NCBI RefSeq assembly: GCF_012273895.1
Contig: NC_052110.1
Coordinates: 3,348,001 to 3,412,000, forward strand
DNA: 64,000 bases
Direction: 5' to 3'
Origin: Zerene cesonia
Taxonomy: Eukaryota > Arthropoda > Insecta > Lepidoptera > Pieridae
Part shown: positions 47,981-61,036 of the stretch, in pieces
Layout: every line of letters starts with the position of its first letter
Numbering within the stretch: the stretch's first letter is position 1
Notes under the pieces: generated by a model
What the model saw: the letters and a program-made list of their open reading frames with translations, nothing else
Told to the model about the DNA's origin: nothing
Databases searched by the model: none
Translations under genes and position numbers: made by a program

Positions 47981-49728
47981 ATTAGTAGGATTAAGAGACA
48001 TATATTAAAGATAAATCATATTTCGTAGAAATTAAAAAAAATTATCGTCTTATAGAACACACACAATCACATGTATATGTAGTATGTACATATATTCATC
48101 ATAGACAAGTGTAATTTATATGATTACATACATCTTGAATGATGCGGAACGCAATCAATAATTAATATTAATATATACGCATGTATAAAATCCTCAAAAC
48201 ATGAACCTACTTTACGCATTATTCAGTAAAGCATTTCTTAATCTTTTTGTTTCCCTTTCTTTAGGAAGTGTGTCGTCTTTTACTTGATTTGCATAACGTA
48301 ACGGTGCTATAATAGGCAGGTGTGAACAGAACTATAAGTATTGTTTAGGAGGCTTATATTTGTGTGAATGAGCATGCAATGCTCACTCGAATTTGGTACT
48401 TATTTACTTATATTATATACGTTTACAAGAAAAAGTCTTTAGATTAACTAAAATTATCACAATACGGTCGCAATATCTAGGTATAGCACATATTTCAAGT
48501 AAATAAATATTTCAGTAATGCTTCAAGACCTGTGTGTCGCAATTAATATAGAGGCGATAATGAACAATATTTGATCAGACCGGTGAATATTCATTTTGTT
48601 CATATAATAATACTTATATACTACTTAAAATAATACTTATATATCTATTCTAACCTATAATTACTACTTTGATGTTTTAAAACCAAATATATCTAAAAAT
48701 TCTCTTTTTAACGTTATTTTTTTCGTACTATTAAGGCATAAAAATACTACTAATAATGGTAATAAAAAAAACGCACACACACATATGTTTTATCTGCCCT
48801 GTATGTCACGTATAAATTTATAGAATTTGCGTTACAAGGAAAAAATTCAATTGTTACGGGAAAAGGATTTCTATTAAAATCACGTAAAGTCGCTAACATT
48901 ATTGCGCGCGAAACGGATATTTATAAACATGTTTGACATAACAATATTAAGAATTGTTTGTAATACCTAGATGCCATGAATTCTTATGGTTATATGTATA
49001 ATATTTCCTTCGTGCAATCATGGTGCATATAAATAGAATAAAAACAATATTATACAGCTAATCAACAAAAAGACTGCCCCGAATGTATTTATGATAACTG
49101 TGTTTTTTTCAAAATAAGGTTTTACATAAATTAAACCAACTTTGCGTTTATTGCAGTTTTAAACGTTTAAAATGAATTAAACTTATCGTTATAGTCGTCA
49201 TAGCATTAGATTTTTAGGTAGCACTTCTTCATCGCAAAATTTTTCATTTTGATTCTAACATTTTAGAGTACTAGTAATAAGGTTTTCGTGAAATTCTAAT
49301 CTTGAAATGATATGATCCAGTCATGAAAATCCTTTCCGAAGTGTAAGATATTATATTAATATAATATAATACATATTAATATAATATAGTTCACACTAGG
49401 TATTAAAGAGAATTGTATAACTTTTTAAACCGTAATAATTTATAAGGGCTAAACTCTATAAAACAATATGTATTTTTTAAATAAGCAATTAAAGCTACCT
49501 TATAAACTACTTTAACTTATCTTAATTAAGTATCAACAATATGAGTAATATCTTACCAAGTAAAAACCGCTTCATATTAAATCTGAAAACAATTAAAAAA
49601 ATTATTACTAATTTTATTCCTTGTCTATGTATATATAATTGTGTAAGATATATACAACTTTTAATTAAAGAATATATTAAAGATCTTATAAACAATATTA
49701 TTAAACTTTTTTTCTACTATATAGTATT

Positions 49729-49927
49729 ACTAGCAGCGCCCCGTTTCGCCCGCGTAATTCTGTATCCCGTAGGAATATCGGGATAAAAATTTGCCCATAT
49801 GTTATTCGAGTTGTCTAGCTATCTACGTACCAAATTTCATTGTAATATCAGTACTTTTTGCGTGAAAAAGTAACAAACACACACACACATATCCTTACAA
49901 ACTTTCGCATTTATAATATTAGTAGGA
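49729..49927 (-). mobile_element. Helitron-like non-autonomous element
   Basis: On the plus strand it starts 'actagcagcgccccgtttcg' and ends 'gcatttataatattagtagg', with 'atcccgtaggaatatcggga' inside. It is the same family as 47785-47980 and 53708-53906. Confidence 0.6.
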
Positions 49928-50564
49928 TCTTATGTATGGCTCTGTGCACGAGGCTTACTGGTTATTACATAAATAATAACGATTTTAATCAACTACTGGC
50001 AGTGATATCATCTTTCTTATTTATTTAACTTTATTTCTCGGACACTAATCCTTGACCTTCATATATATACACGAGTAAACATACGTTTTTTTAAGATTAT
50101 GACATCTCCGAAAATACTTAAATTCTTCTAATTTCGCAAATACATACTACACGATCATTTTTCATTTTCATAGCAACTGGATGTTTGCCTTCATATACTT
50201 GTATACAATATTATCAATATTTATGGGAGCTTAAATTCTAAAATGTCAAAATTAATTAATAAAAGCAAGATAAGAACACCCAATTGAATGATTCAGGTAA
50301 AACTAGCTTGCTTATAAAAGGCTAAAACCTTAAACATTAACTTAGACATGCGACCTAAAGCAAGTTTATATCTTCGACTAAAACACGTAAAGTTTGACCT
50401 TATCTTTGAATAAGGCAAGATTTGCATTTTTTAACGCTATGTGGGACATCAAACAAGCACATAATATAGATACACGTTTATTCGTATCCTTTTCTCAATG
50501 AAGCATCAATTACAACAAACTTGACCTACATTATACAAGTGTTGTGTTCGAAAAAAATACTTAC

Positions 50565-50706
50565 GTGCTGGCCGCAAAACAGATGCACAAATAAAAAGTA
50601 AATGACAATAAAAAAAAATGTCAAAAAGAGCGGCAATACACGGCCGCGTATACGCTGTGCTCGATCGGGAATGACGTGCGCGGAAGCTATAGCGCCTTAC
50701 TTTATA
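50565..50706 (-). promoter_or_regulatory. Candidate core promoter and untranslated leader exon
   Basis: Read on the minus strand, TATAAAGT (50706-50699) is followed by TCATTC (50674-50669), a match to the arthropod initiator TCAKTY with its A at 50672. The sequence after it is unusually CpG-rich for this window and ends at a consensus splice donor, C-A-C/GTAAGT (exon end 50565). That gives a leader of about 108 nt without an ATG that is open to the donor. The next gene downstream on this strand is serpin F, 5.9 kb away, which has a possible acceptor near 44748. A non-coding RNA is the alternative. Confidence 0.35.
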
Positions 50707-53333
50707 TCTACATTTAACAGTTAGGTTTAAAAAACAATATACCATATAGTACTGGCGCCTTGAATAAACAGAATATATACATGTGTTAGGCATATAAACA
50801 TATACTTACTTTTTTTGTACTTCAACTTCAACTCGATGTGATTACGCAGAATAAAAATCAAGCATAGATTTGGAAAAATCATGAAATGGATTTGAACATA
50901 CCATGCAGTATATAAGTGTATAATCTATGATACCTTGTTTACTACAGCGCCCTCTGGTAAGTTTAGCACCGTAACGCCTATGTGAGAATACGTATTAATG
51001 AAAGCCGAAACTGGTATTTTAGATGAGATTTTTTAACATGGATTATATTATCTCTCCTCTCAAATATCCTCTGCTCCAAACGTATGCACCGAATCTATTC
51101 CGTCATAAACCTACATAACTTCCGAAAGAAAAAAGGGTTCCTCAAATTATGTAATATTCTTATTCATGTTCGTTACTGTGATATACATTTTTAGTTGTCA
51201 TTGTAAGTATAAACAAAAAAATTGCAGTCATTTCAAGCCAGACGGAGCCAGGTGACGCTTATAGTTTAGGTATGTAATAAATATTGCCATCTATCGGATA
51301 AATTAACACTAAACCATTGTTTTGATATTATTTATATATCGACCGTATTTTTTGTGTTTGTTACCTCATAACCTCATGAACCGATTTTTGTGAGATTCGA
51401 AAGCTTCCTCTCCCGTAGCACTGTATAAATTTGTTAGAACTTAACCAAATTTAAGATAATAAGCGATTTAATTTATTCTTAAAAAATAACTATTGCGCTC
51501 ATGAGATGAATGCAACAATAAGCGTTTGATCGCTCGAGCTGTTTCTAAATAAAGTTATAAAATTGTTGCAAGAAAATATAAAACATCAAGATCAAGAACA
51601 AAGGGGAAAAGTAGAAACATAAATCTTTCTTCAAACTTTGAATTCACGCAATATTCCTTAATCGCTTCTAAACCAATTTATGAATATTGCGGGAATTCAA
51701 AGATTTGTTATAGCAAATGAACATCGTACCGTAGGTATCGTATTAAAAGTCGTATATAAAAATAAAATTGTATGGTCGTACCTACTTATCGTTGTTTCTC
51801 TATATTATGGCCATTTACAGATAGCACCCTTATATTGTATTATAAATTTTTCTTTATTGCATTCCAATAAGCGTTAGGCTGTTGTATTTAATATTTACTT
51901 CACTTCCATAATATCTTTATGGTATATATATATTATTTTAGATCCCCATTAGTAGGTTAGTGCACCCGCAGGATATCATAAACTTAACCATTTGGAATAA
52001 AATGTGTAAAGGTTGTAAAATTTTGTCATTTATGTCCTTGATCTTGGAAGTTTATACGAATAGTTATTATTTTCTTCAGATTATCTATACAAAGAGCAAA
52101 AACAGTAATGAAATAACCTAGTACGAACAAAGTCAACTTTTGAAGTAAAGCTCGTCAGTACAAGAAAATAAACTACTATTAACACATTGTAATTTATTTC
52201 CTTGTTTCTTCGTTCTTAATACAAAGATGTAAGATGACGCTTGATGGACTCTGGTTTTAAAATGGTTGAACAATATTCCATATTAATTACATAAGATTCA
52301 TGAAATAACCTACCTATATGGGTCTCCTGCACGAGCGAATAAAAAATAACCCCTAGATTCTATATAAGGAGGCACCATCACAATCAGAATCTATCTGCTA
52401 AGAAAAATTGCTGGAAAATGTATGTATTGTTTTTTGCGTAAACAATAACTTCTTCACATCGATACTGATATCGATATGTTTGTTGGATATTAATTTCCCT
52501 GTGCCGTACTAGTATATCTAAAAATACACGCAACAGGTAGTCAATAAATCGCATCGCAAAACTCAATCAGAGGCTGACGGTCACGGTTCAGTATGATCTA
52601 GTAATGCTCTTACCTATGACAATATTAAATGCTTTTTTTAAAGACGTAATCGCAAAAATAGGTTGTAAATTATGATCTAATAGGTTCTCATTTCTAAAAA
52701 AGTGAGTTTGTTAATTGTATCATAATTTAACGGCTCTTATTTTCTTTTATGCCACCATAATGTACGCCAAATCTTATATGATTTGGGATAAGACTAAGGG
52801 AGGAACGGAAGAAGGAAGGAAGGAGAACAATTTATTTTTAATGTGAGATTTTTGTCAGTTGTTACATTAACGTGAATTATTTATAATGATCATAAGAATG
52901 TATGTACACATAGTACACATTGTTTTATTCTGTATATTAGTATGTGGAAGCATTGAAATAAATCACTCATTATAAATAAATACACTAATCATTCGTGTTT
53001 TAGTTCATTTTGTAGTAATATGCTATAAATATGTTATCTATGTATCCTTATGCCAACCAATGATCAACAGTACCAACCTGTTCTAATTAGTCCGCACCGT
53101 TAATACGGCGATCGAGATTCACCTCATTCCCTACTTATGCACATCCAGTTTACTCTGAGCTTGAATATATATATATATATATTTATAAGTCCCTTGCTTT
53201 CACACGAAAGTGGGTGAATTAATAAAATATCAATATAAAATATGCGCCTAAGTATCTCTTACATATTTATTCAATATACAAACTTCTTTAAATTCAATTT
53301 TCCTGAGAGATTTAGAATCTCTTTTTTTAGAAT

Positions 53334-53420
53334 TGTAGATCTCCACTTCAGAAGCAGCGCGGCCCGCTTTAAGGAAGGGTGAGGAAAAGGAAACATGCCT
53401 CCGGCTCCCCCACTAACGGT
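53334..53420 (-). repeat. SINE-like family A fragment
   Basis: The minus strand reads 'gtgggggagccggaggcatg' then a pyrimidine-rich run, as in the middle of the 6207-6544 copy. It is truncated. Confidence 0.5.
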
Positions 53421-53577
53421 ACAAGTACGTCTAGTTAAACAATGCGTAAACGTATCAATATTCAAAATTGTCTATATTATGTGTTAGTATGGATTAACAA
53501 AAAACATTGCACTAGGTAAACTCCTTTATTAAAACCTTTTTGATCTTCAAAGTGTATAAATATAAACTGAATAATAT

Positions 53578-56500
53578 CTAAAAGAAGGGATTAGAGTATC
53601 TTCTGCCATGGTTGATTCCAGAATTTTTCAAATACTTCTGTAGCTCTGAAATATAAACAAATGATTTGTGATTAAACGCAAGCAAAATTTAATATATTAA
53701 TATATTAAATTAGCTGTGCCCCGCGGTTTCACCCGTGTAAGTCCGTATCCCGTAGGAATATAGGGATAAAAAGTTGCCTATATGTTATTCCAGTTTTCCA
53801 GCTATCTACGTACCCAATTTCATTGCGATCGTTTCAGTAGTCTGCGTGAAAGAGTAACAAACACACACACATCCTTACAAACTTTCGCATTTATTATATT
53901 AGTAGGCTTTGCTTGGACTCAAAACAATGAATAATACTGTTTTTTTTTTCAGTGGGAATTTGACTATGAAAGCGAGTTCGCTTTCCCATATTGTTTAAAA
54001 AATTTACATACCATTTTCATTTGTTTGCAAACATTCAAACTTCTTAATATGCCAGAGTTCTGACAACGGAAAACAATCTTTGAATCAAAAACAAATCTTG
54101 AAAACAGCTTATCGGAAAAAATTAACATTATATAACATGAAATTATGTACCTATACAATCGCTTGAGTAGCTTAGGATATGTAATAGGCCACTTGTAGTT
54201 TTATTTCATATTTGTAAGTAATAAAACAAATTATATACAGGATGTTTTGTTATTATAAACCCTTAAATTAAATACAACGGCCCTTCGACACAAAATAACC
54301 CAATCAATAACCAATACTCACCAGCATCTTCAACAACATTCGGTTCGTCGATCTTGCCTTCAAATAGCACCAGGCCCTTCTTATTATCCCGTATATAGAA
54401 TACAAAAGGTCTGTCCACTTGTAACAAAACTTCAGCGCCTATAAGCGGTATCACCATGGCAACGGATGACGCCGCTGCTACTGTACCTTTCTCATCTACT
54501 GACATGTGCACTTTATGAACGATGTTTTCTACTTGTGCGGATATACCTTCGAACATTCCTGAGAGATTTGCATTTCTCGAAAATAGAGATTCGATTCGCA
54601 TCTGAAAAAGAAGTCTCAGAAGTTAGGACAGTGGTATCTTATAAGGGCTTATTATGACTGAAATACGTCCACAAATACATATGAGTTTCGTAAATTACAA
54701 GGTTGTTTATAACTTATAACCATCTATATAACCTTTTTTGATTTAGACACAATTAGTAGGATACTAAAGAGTTTTCTTTTTTTATACATGGATAATCTTC
54801 TTTTATTCATGGAAAAGATCCAGGTCAACCTCCAAATTAAGTTTTATTATCGTAAAAATATGTACCTTCCTTAATGGTCCCACCATATTTTCATTATAGT
54901 CAACTGTAAACTTTGGCATTATTAGTCTGATATCTGTTGGTTCAAAAAGCAAACTAATCTGCGGTAAGCTCATATAAGGTAAGTCACGGATTAACTGCGC
55001 ACATCCCTCACGGTCTAGAGGTACTAACAGGATCATTGAATATTGTCCACCCTAAAAAAACACACAAAGATAAAGCAACGAATAGGAACTGATATGAAAG
55101 GTAGTCTCTTTTTTTTATATCCGATGCCATTTCGTTTCTTTTGGTAAAAGAGGCTAAGGTTTGCTCGAAATTGAGGCAGGATTAGGACATGCGTCCTTCG
55201 CCGTACCTAGGCTATGTGTATTGTCTATTGTATATTTATAAGTATTGAAATGTTTTTGAACTAGAAATTAAAATGTAAACAACGAGTATAAAACATGCAC
55301 TCATTTGTAAATTCTTTGTTTTAATTAGTTTTTAACAAGTTTTTTATAGATACATATCTACAGATCCGTGATAACATCTACATTGGATTTATCTTTGCAG
55401 TAGCAAAACTTTAAAGTTAATAAAAATTACGAAAATAAATGTTTATGTTCAAGCGTAGATCCAACTCAATTTTACCTCATACGGCAGCTCTACAGCATGT
55501 GCTCTCAAATTATCAACGTAAGCGTAATTCAGCTCAGAATGGAGTTCCATCATCGCCACATTCCTGCATTTGCCTTGGTGGTGGAAACAACCGCTGCGAG
55601 TGTACCGAGGGTTGAAGGCATTTGCCCAAGTGCCCTTGAAGTAAATAGCATTTGCGAGAATCATGTCCGCCATTGGACTGATATTGGCTGTAAATAACAT
55701 ATTATGGTAATAAATGTTGATGAAAATAATTTAAGTGACTAAAATATACTAATAATAAGCATATTAAAAATATTTATTTATAAAAAGAAAGATATGATTT
55801 TTTTATGTAATAGTGGAGTGTAATAGTGGTGGATGGTGGTTCGCCTAATGGTAAAAAAATTACTAGCGCCCATGAATATTTGCGGAGGTAGGGCCGCTGC
55901 AAACGCGTTGCACGCTTTTAAAGGGCCAAGGATGAGGAAAAACTTGACGGGAATAAAGGAATGGACAGGAAGGGATGAAGAAAAGGAAATAGGTTCTCAC
56001 CACTTTCGTTTTTGAAAGCATTGGTTATAAATATAAATATGTTTAACAAAAAGTCTATCTGTATTTTCCTGTACTAGGCGTGCGGAAAGCTTAAGCTATA
56101 GGCCACCTACAATGCAATTTCTTAGAACTGAAACCCCATTGCTACAATGCACAACTTCAAGAATTACTTTGTACGTCATTACGAAGTACCTATTTTGTGA
56201 TATTTAACAATCATTTACATAAACAAAGAAGAGACCGGTCAGTGGCCTTTAATATAAATGCCTTGTCAAGCGTTTCCGTTGGAAAAGCCAGAAACAGTGA
56301 CGTGTGTGTTCAGAAATATTGCACCAAATTACGCATGCATTTCCGTACGGATATTTTAAAGTGAATTTACATTTCCATTTACAAAAACTGAAATGAAATC
56401 GCAAATCTTTGTTGCTAGGAATTGCGTCTACTTAGAACGTTTTAATAATGTATGTAGAATTATTGGGACAATATAGACATTTTATTTTTCATTTTAATTA

Positions 56501-59500
56501 AACAACTTAACACTTTATCGAAAATTATATCTAATCTATAATTACGAACAATATCAGACCATTCCAAATGAGTATTGAAGCTTAGAGCGATTCACGTGTA
56601 GTCTTTCTGTATTATAATTATTTAAGAAAAGAAATCCAATCCATTCTGGAATCTATTTTGGAAAATAAATCTAAATATCTACAAAATTTAAGTTAACTTT
56701 ATTGGACAAAATCCTAGATTCTTATTTAGAATCATACGCTATATTATTGCCACAAGAAGGTAATTTAAATTTTTTCTACTATCGTCAAGTCTTACCAGGA
56801 TCTACGATTCCAGGGATTAACCCCTTTGTGTTTTCATTCACCCAATGATTGATTATTTCTGATACATTATATGGATAACCATAGTCCACATATCGAACAC
56901 TGGCCAAGTACACCTTTTGTAGCATAACCTCAAAATCCTTCCTTAGTTTCAGCTTGTTTGATACAAATGCCGCGTTCGCGTTGTTTATCATTACACCTGG
57001 ACTGTTTACCTGAAAAATATGATATTATGAAAATATCATTTTAAATTCAAAAAAATCCAAGGAGTCTCTAGAAAAAACATAATCAGCCCATATATGTTCC
57101 CACTTTTTTTTTTTTTGGTATCGGGTTGGAAAATCCTCATGGAGACCCTCCGCCCTGGGGGAAAGGCGAAGGGACTGTTAGACTCGTACTGACTAAAAAC
57201 CAACCCGTGCTCCTCATGTACCCTGGTGTCGGAGGGAGCGGTATCGCCGAACCATTCGTCGCTACCCCCGACGGGTATTGGCCCGCCAGATGGTCAGGCG
57301 GGCCCCTTCATCCACTGCGGCCTTCACCTCGGCCGCAGGACTCCAGTATGAGGCGCGCGCGAAGCACGACGCCGCCGCCTCGAGGCCTGCTGCTGGTCGG
57401 ACGACAAGACGCCCCGAGGCTGTCGTCCGCAGGCCGAAAAAAAATACAATGTATATAGACTAGACTCGAGCGGACTCGAACTCGGTTTCATCGAGTCGCT
57501 CGCTGGAACTAATCCACTAAGCCAACCATGTACATATATGTTCCCACTGCTGGGACACAGGCCTCCTATGAGGGTTTAGGCCATAATCCACCACGCTGGC
57601 CAAGTGCGGGTTGGCAGATGTCACATGTCGTCGAACTTTTGATTCCTGGACATGTCGGTTTCCTCACGATGTTTTCCTTCACCGTATGAGCAGTGGTGGT
57701 GTTATCCACATGCGCAGATAAATTGAAATATCAATTTATTTCCTGCATCATCGCCTGATCTCGAACCCTGAATTATCGATTTTTAGTCCGAGCCTCACCA
57801 CTGAGCCACCACTGCTTTTAATAACATAAATATCTCTATGGATTTATAGATCTATTTTAATTATAATGATTCGGCATCTACGAATAAAATGCAGATTAAA
57901 AATAAATATATTTCGCAACGAGTTAATGTTGGCTGTGTAATAATAATGTATTTTTATGTAGATTTATCCTTTGACTGTATTAAGTCAATCTGATATCAAG
58001 TTCGATGATAATTTATTGATGGATAAGTGAAAAATATAAGTATACTAATAATAGACGGCGGACGGATTTCAAGAATTCTTGTCCGTCCATATTATTACTT
58101 TAATAATTCTGTAGATACCAACATAAGAATAAAGGTCATGTCAAAGGATAAGATGAAAAAATGCATTCCATTATTATTGTTTATATATTCTATATTGTAA
58201 AGTTCTTAATCACTTCTCGTAAACAAAATATATTTATAATCTCATGACATACTTAATGCCTCATAAACGCATAATTATTGCGAACGTGTCCTATTTAAGT
58301 CCATAACGATACATTGATAGTATTATCTATACTAATATTATAAAACTGAAGAGTTTGTTTGTTTGATTGTTTGATTGTTTGTTTGTTTGTTTGAACGCGC
58401 TAATCTCCGGAACTACTGGTCCGATTTGAATAATTCTTTTTGAGTTGAATAGTACGTTTATCGAGGAAGGCTATAGGCTATATAACATCACGCTGCAACT
58501 ATTAGGGGCGAAAAAATAACGAAAAATGTGGACAAAACGGGAAAAATTATTCATTCTTCAGGGCTTCTATTGCGTGCGCTGCGAAAACGGTTCAAGATAC
58601 GAAAAATATATGTATGAAAGAATTATTCCTCTTAAAATGATCTAAAAATAAGTCCGCGACATTATATGTCTATCTTTTAAGGTTACCTTATTAGAACCAT
58701 TTTTAGGGTAATCAAATATGGTCGAATTTAATGCATTATTTGTAAGAGTTGTAACAACGTAATAATATTAATCTTTATCCAAATAAATATGTTATTGATT
58801 AAGAGTATTTAATTGTGAACAATATTGTCTTTGACGTCATTTAATTTCAATGAACACCTTAAAAGATATTACAATTTTAAAATAACACCGACAAAAATCA
58901 CCCGCGCCGCACGATGTTCAAAACAAAAAATAAATATTATGCCCAAAATAACTACTCCACGCGGACGAAGTCGCGGGCACAGCTAGTATTATATATAATA
59001 ACTTTTGTCTCCGGCTTCTAACGCGTTAAATTCGGAGTAGTTTAAGAGATATTGTGCATTAAAACCTGCCTCTTGAAACACTCTTATCTATTAAAAAAAA
59101 AACCATCAAAATCCGTAGCGTAGTTTTCAAGATTTAAGCATACATAAGGACATAAGGACAGAGAAAGCGATTTTATTTAATACTATGTAGTGAAAATTTA
59201 GTTATGCATTATTTCTTAAGACATTAAATAGTGTTCTAATCAACAACTATAAACCCAGCGCATTATGTATGCTTATAATACAAATTACTTTAATAATAAT
59301 AATTAGTTTATATAAACTAAATTGTAATTGCTATAAATTGTAATTTTAAAAATGTCAAAAATTTATGTATGTATGTATGAAATAAATTGAATTGAATTGA
59401 ATTGAAAATTGAATTGAATAACATTTTAAATTCTTGTTATATAAAATATCACTGTTATTGCGTTGAAATACTAATTAAATAGGTATTTATGCGTTTCAAA

Positions 59501-59882
59501 ACCATTTAAGCAATTAATATAACGCAAAAACATAAGGAAATTTGTAAAATATAAAAACACTTACTCGTAACAAAGAGAGATATGAATTGAGATGTTCCCT
59601 GAATTCATCCTTATGTGAAGATAGCCTTAATGCACTTCTTATTTCATCCTCCGTGCTGCCCTGTGCTCCTTCTAACACCATCGCTAACACCGACTTTATA
59701 CTAGCCGGAGATACCATGACATTGCCAGGCTTGTCTTCTGCTGTATACCGCAGAAGATCGATATCGAAGAAATTGAGACGAGAGAAATCTGTCGATCCTC
59801 CATTTAGGCAATCAAATTTACTAATTTGTAAGAGGAATAAGGCTGAAATTTTAAAAAGGTAATGTATATTATACGATCGCAT
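53578..59882 (-). CDS. Inhibitory-type serpin (serpin G)
   Basis: Exons, 5' to 3': 59565-59882, 56796-57009, 55476-55687, 54866-55051, 54322-54601 and 53578-53645. The total is 1278 nt, or 425 aa. The start gives a signal peptide (M-R-S-Y-N-I-H-Y-L-F-K-I-S-A-L-F-L-L). Core marks: G-N-V-M-V-S-P-A-S-I, helix F I-I-N-H-W-V-N-E-N-T, N-A-I-Y-F-K-G-T-W, and V-D-R-P-F-V-F-Y-I. The hinge E-K-G-T-V-A-A-A-S-S fits the inhibitory consensus. Standard spacing puts P1 near Leu (V-I-P-L-I), suggesting a chymotrypsin- or elastase-like target. A separate last exon adds about 21 residues after the normal serpin C-terminus (ending R-R-Y-S-N-P-F-F). Exon lengths of 214 and 186 nt equal those of serpins D and F respectively. 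It is secreted and probably acts in haemolymph. Intron 1 contains a nested SINE insertion and a Helitron. Confidence 0.88.
53708..53906 (-). mobile_element. Helitron-like element in the last intron of serpin G
   Basis: On the plus strand it runs from 'aattagctgtgccccgcggt' to 'cgcatttattatattagtag'. The interior 'cgtatcccgtaggaatatag' matches the copies at 47785 and 49729. Confidence 0.6.
55803..56012 (-). repeat. SINE-like family A, copy 3 (reverse)
   Basis: The plus strand carries 'ggtggttcgcctaatggtaa', 'gcacgcttttaaagggccaa' and 'ggaatggacaggaagggatg', the reverse complement of the family A order at 6207-6544. It lies in an intron of serpin G. Confidence 0.6.
57083..57822 (-). repeat. 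SINE family B copy, split by a later insertion
   Basis: The two parts are 57083-57104 and 57533-57822. Read on the minus strand from 57822, the head 'gcagtggtggctcagtggtg' is followed by the family B body and ends at the tga-rich tail. The tail is interrupted by another SINE, with a duplicated 16-bp target. Compare the uninterrupted copy at 5733-6035. Confidence 0.75.
57105..57532 (-). repeat. GC-rich tRNA-headed SINE nested in a SINE
   Basis: The perfect 16-bp duplication catatatgttcccact flanks it (57089-57104 and 57533-57548). Read on the minus strand, the head has TGGCTTAGTGGATTAGT (A-box) and GAGTTCGAGTCCG (B-box), then a GC-rich body, then an A-rich tail (seen as T13 on the plus strand at 57104-57116). 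The long GC-rich open frames across it are not genes. It lies in intron 1 of serpin G. Confidence 0.8.
58327..58988 (+). mobile_element. Full-length non-autonomous Helitron, Lep1-like
   Basis: It begins TCTATACTAATATTATAAAA, followed by a (gttt)n run and 'aactactggtccgatttgaa'. It ends 'gacgaagtcgcgggcacagc' plus TAGT, with a short CGCG/CGCG hairpin just inside. A TC start, a CTAGT end and a subterminal hairpin are Helitron features. It lies in intron 1 of serpin G. Confidence 0.75.
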
Positions 59883-60886
59883 TGCCTACTTAATTGAAAA
59901 AACCAGACCCCAGAGAAATGCTCAGTTTATATGCTGAATTCCATATACCCACATATATCCAAAAGCGTTCAATTATCTAGCAAAGCTGTCTTATTTTTGT
60001 CAAATAAATATTACGTAGCTCTGCTAATCGTGGTTGAATTTACAAAGAAAATTTTGTATACGATATTATTGACCAACACCTACATTCTAGTAATCATTAC
60101 CCTATTAAAATCGTAAAGTTTGAATAAAAATATGATTGGTGATGATCGGCCATCCCTGATCCGCTTCGTCTTACGTCAAGGTGTTTTCCTGGTTAAACCA
60201 GTTCCAATGAATTATTATTATCAAGAAAAATATCATGTAATATGTATAGTAACAAGAATAGTCTTTTAAATAATGGGTATAAATAAATGTTAGTTGCAGT
60301 AATAAAAGTGCATTCAACCACATCATGACTATCCAGTATTCATAGTATCGTATCCATTATTATGTATCCCATAATAATGGTCTTGAAAAATAGATTTGAT
60401 ACCCAAGTATTGACTTGATAATAATGACTATATTCTTTTCAGACTTTCATCGTAATGAAATTATTTAAATAAGGGAAAACAGTTAAATAATTATAAGAAG
60501 AAAATTTTACAAATTTATAATGTATATTTAGTATCGTTTATTATCACGGATATTTTTTTTCTTTATTTTTCGAAACCCAAGCGCAAAAAACCCAAATAAG
60601 AAATTCATACAGCCAATTATAAGTCTCGACATGTGTCATACTTAAGTGACATACTAAAAAAAATAATATCATACTTATATCTGCAGACCAGCTATGTAAA
60701 CACCTACAAATAAGCGTGTTTTATCATTTCACTTCTTAGACGATTATTTTGGAGTAATCTCATAGTGTACCTATTATCGACATTAACTATAATTTGGCAC
60801 GAAAGAAAAACCAAACTATTAAGATAGATTACCTACTATCTAACTGCTTGAGACAGAGGTAGGTACTCAGTCTCAAGGTTTTAGGA

Positions 60887-61036
60887 TGTCCGGGATATTA
60901 ACTATCCTATGCCTTCCTTGGGCTTCAAACTATCTTTGTTCCAAATTTCATCTAAATCGGTTTAGTGCTTTAGACGCAAAGAAGAGACAGGAAGACAGAG
61001 TTACTATCGCATTTATAGTAACATTAGTAGAGATTT
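60887..61036 (+). repeat. Retroelement or Helitron-like tail fragment
   Basis: It carries 'tccaaatttcatctaaatcg', 'acagagttactatcgcattt' and 'ataacattagtag'-like ends, as at 14690-14850 and 36640-36750. Confidence 0.5.

Larger units (their letters stand above)
44674..53577. other. Nine-kilobase region without coding genes between serpins F and G
   Basis: No protein-coding exon could be supported on either strand. Contents: an intact tRNA SINE (45639-45850), Helitron-like elements (47785-47980 and 49729-49927), a candidate promoter and leader exon on the minus strand (50565-50706), and a family A SINE piece (53334-53420). A possible splice acceptor (cctctttctag, near 44748 on the minus strand) before the serpin F start could receive that leader exon. 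Confidence 0.55.

Noticed and set aside
57126..57463. GC-rich open frames of 61 and 110 aa
   Set aside because: They lie entirely within the nested tRNA-headed SINE, bounded by its target-site duplication.
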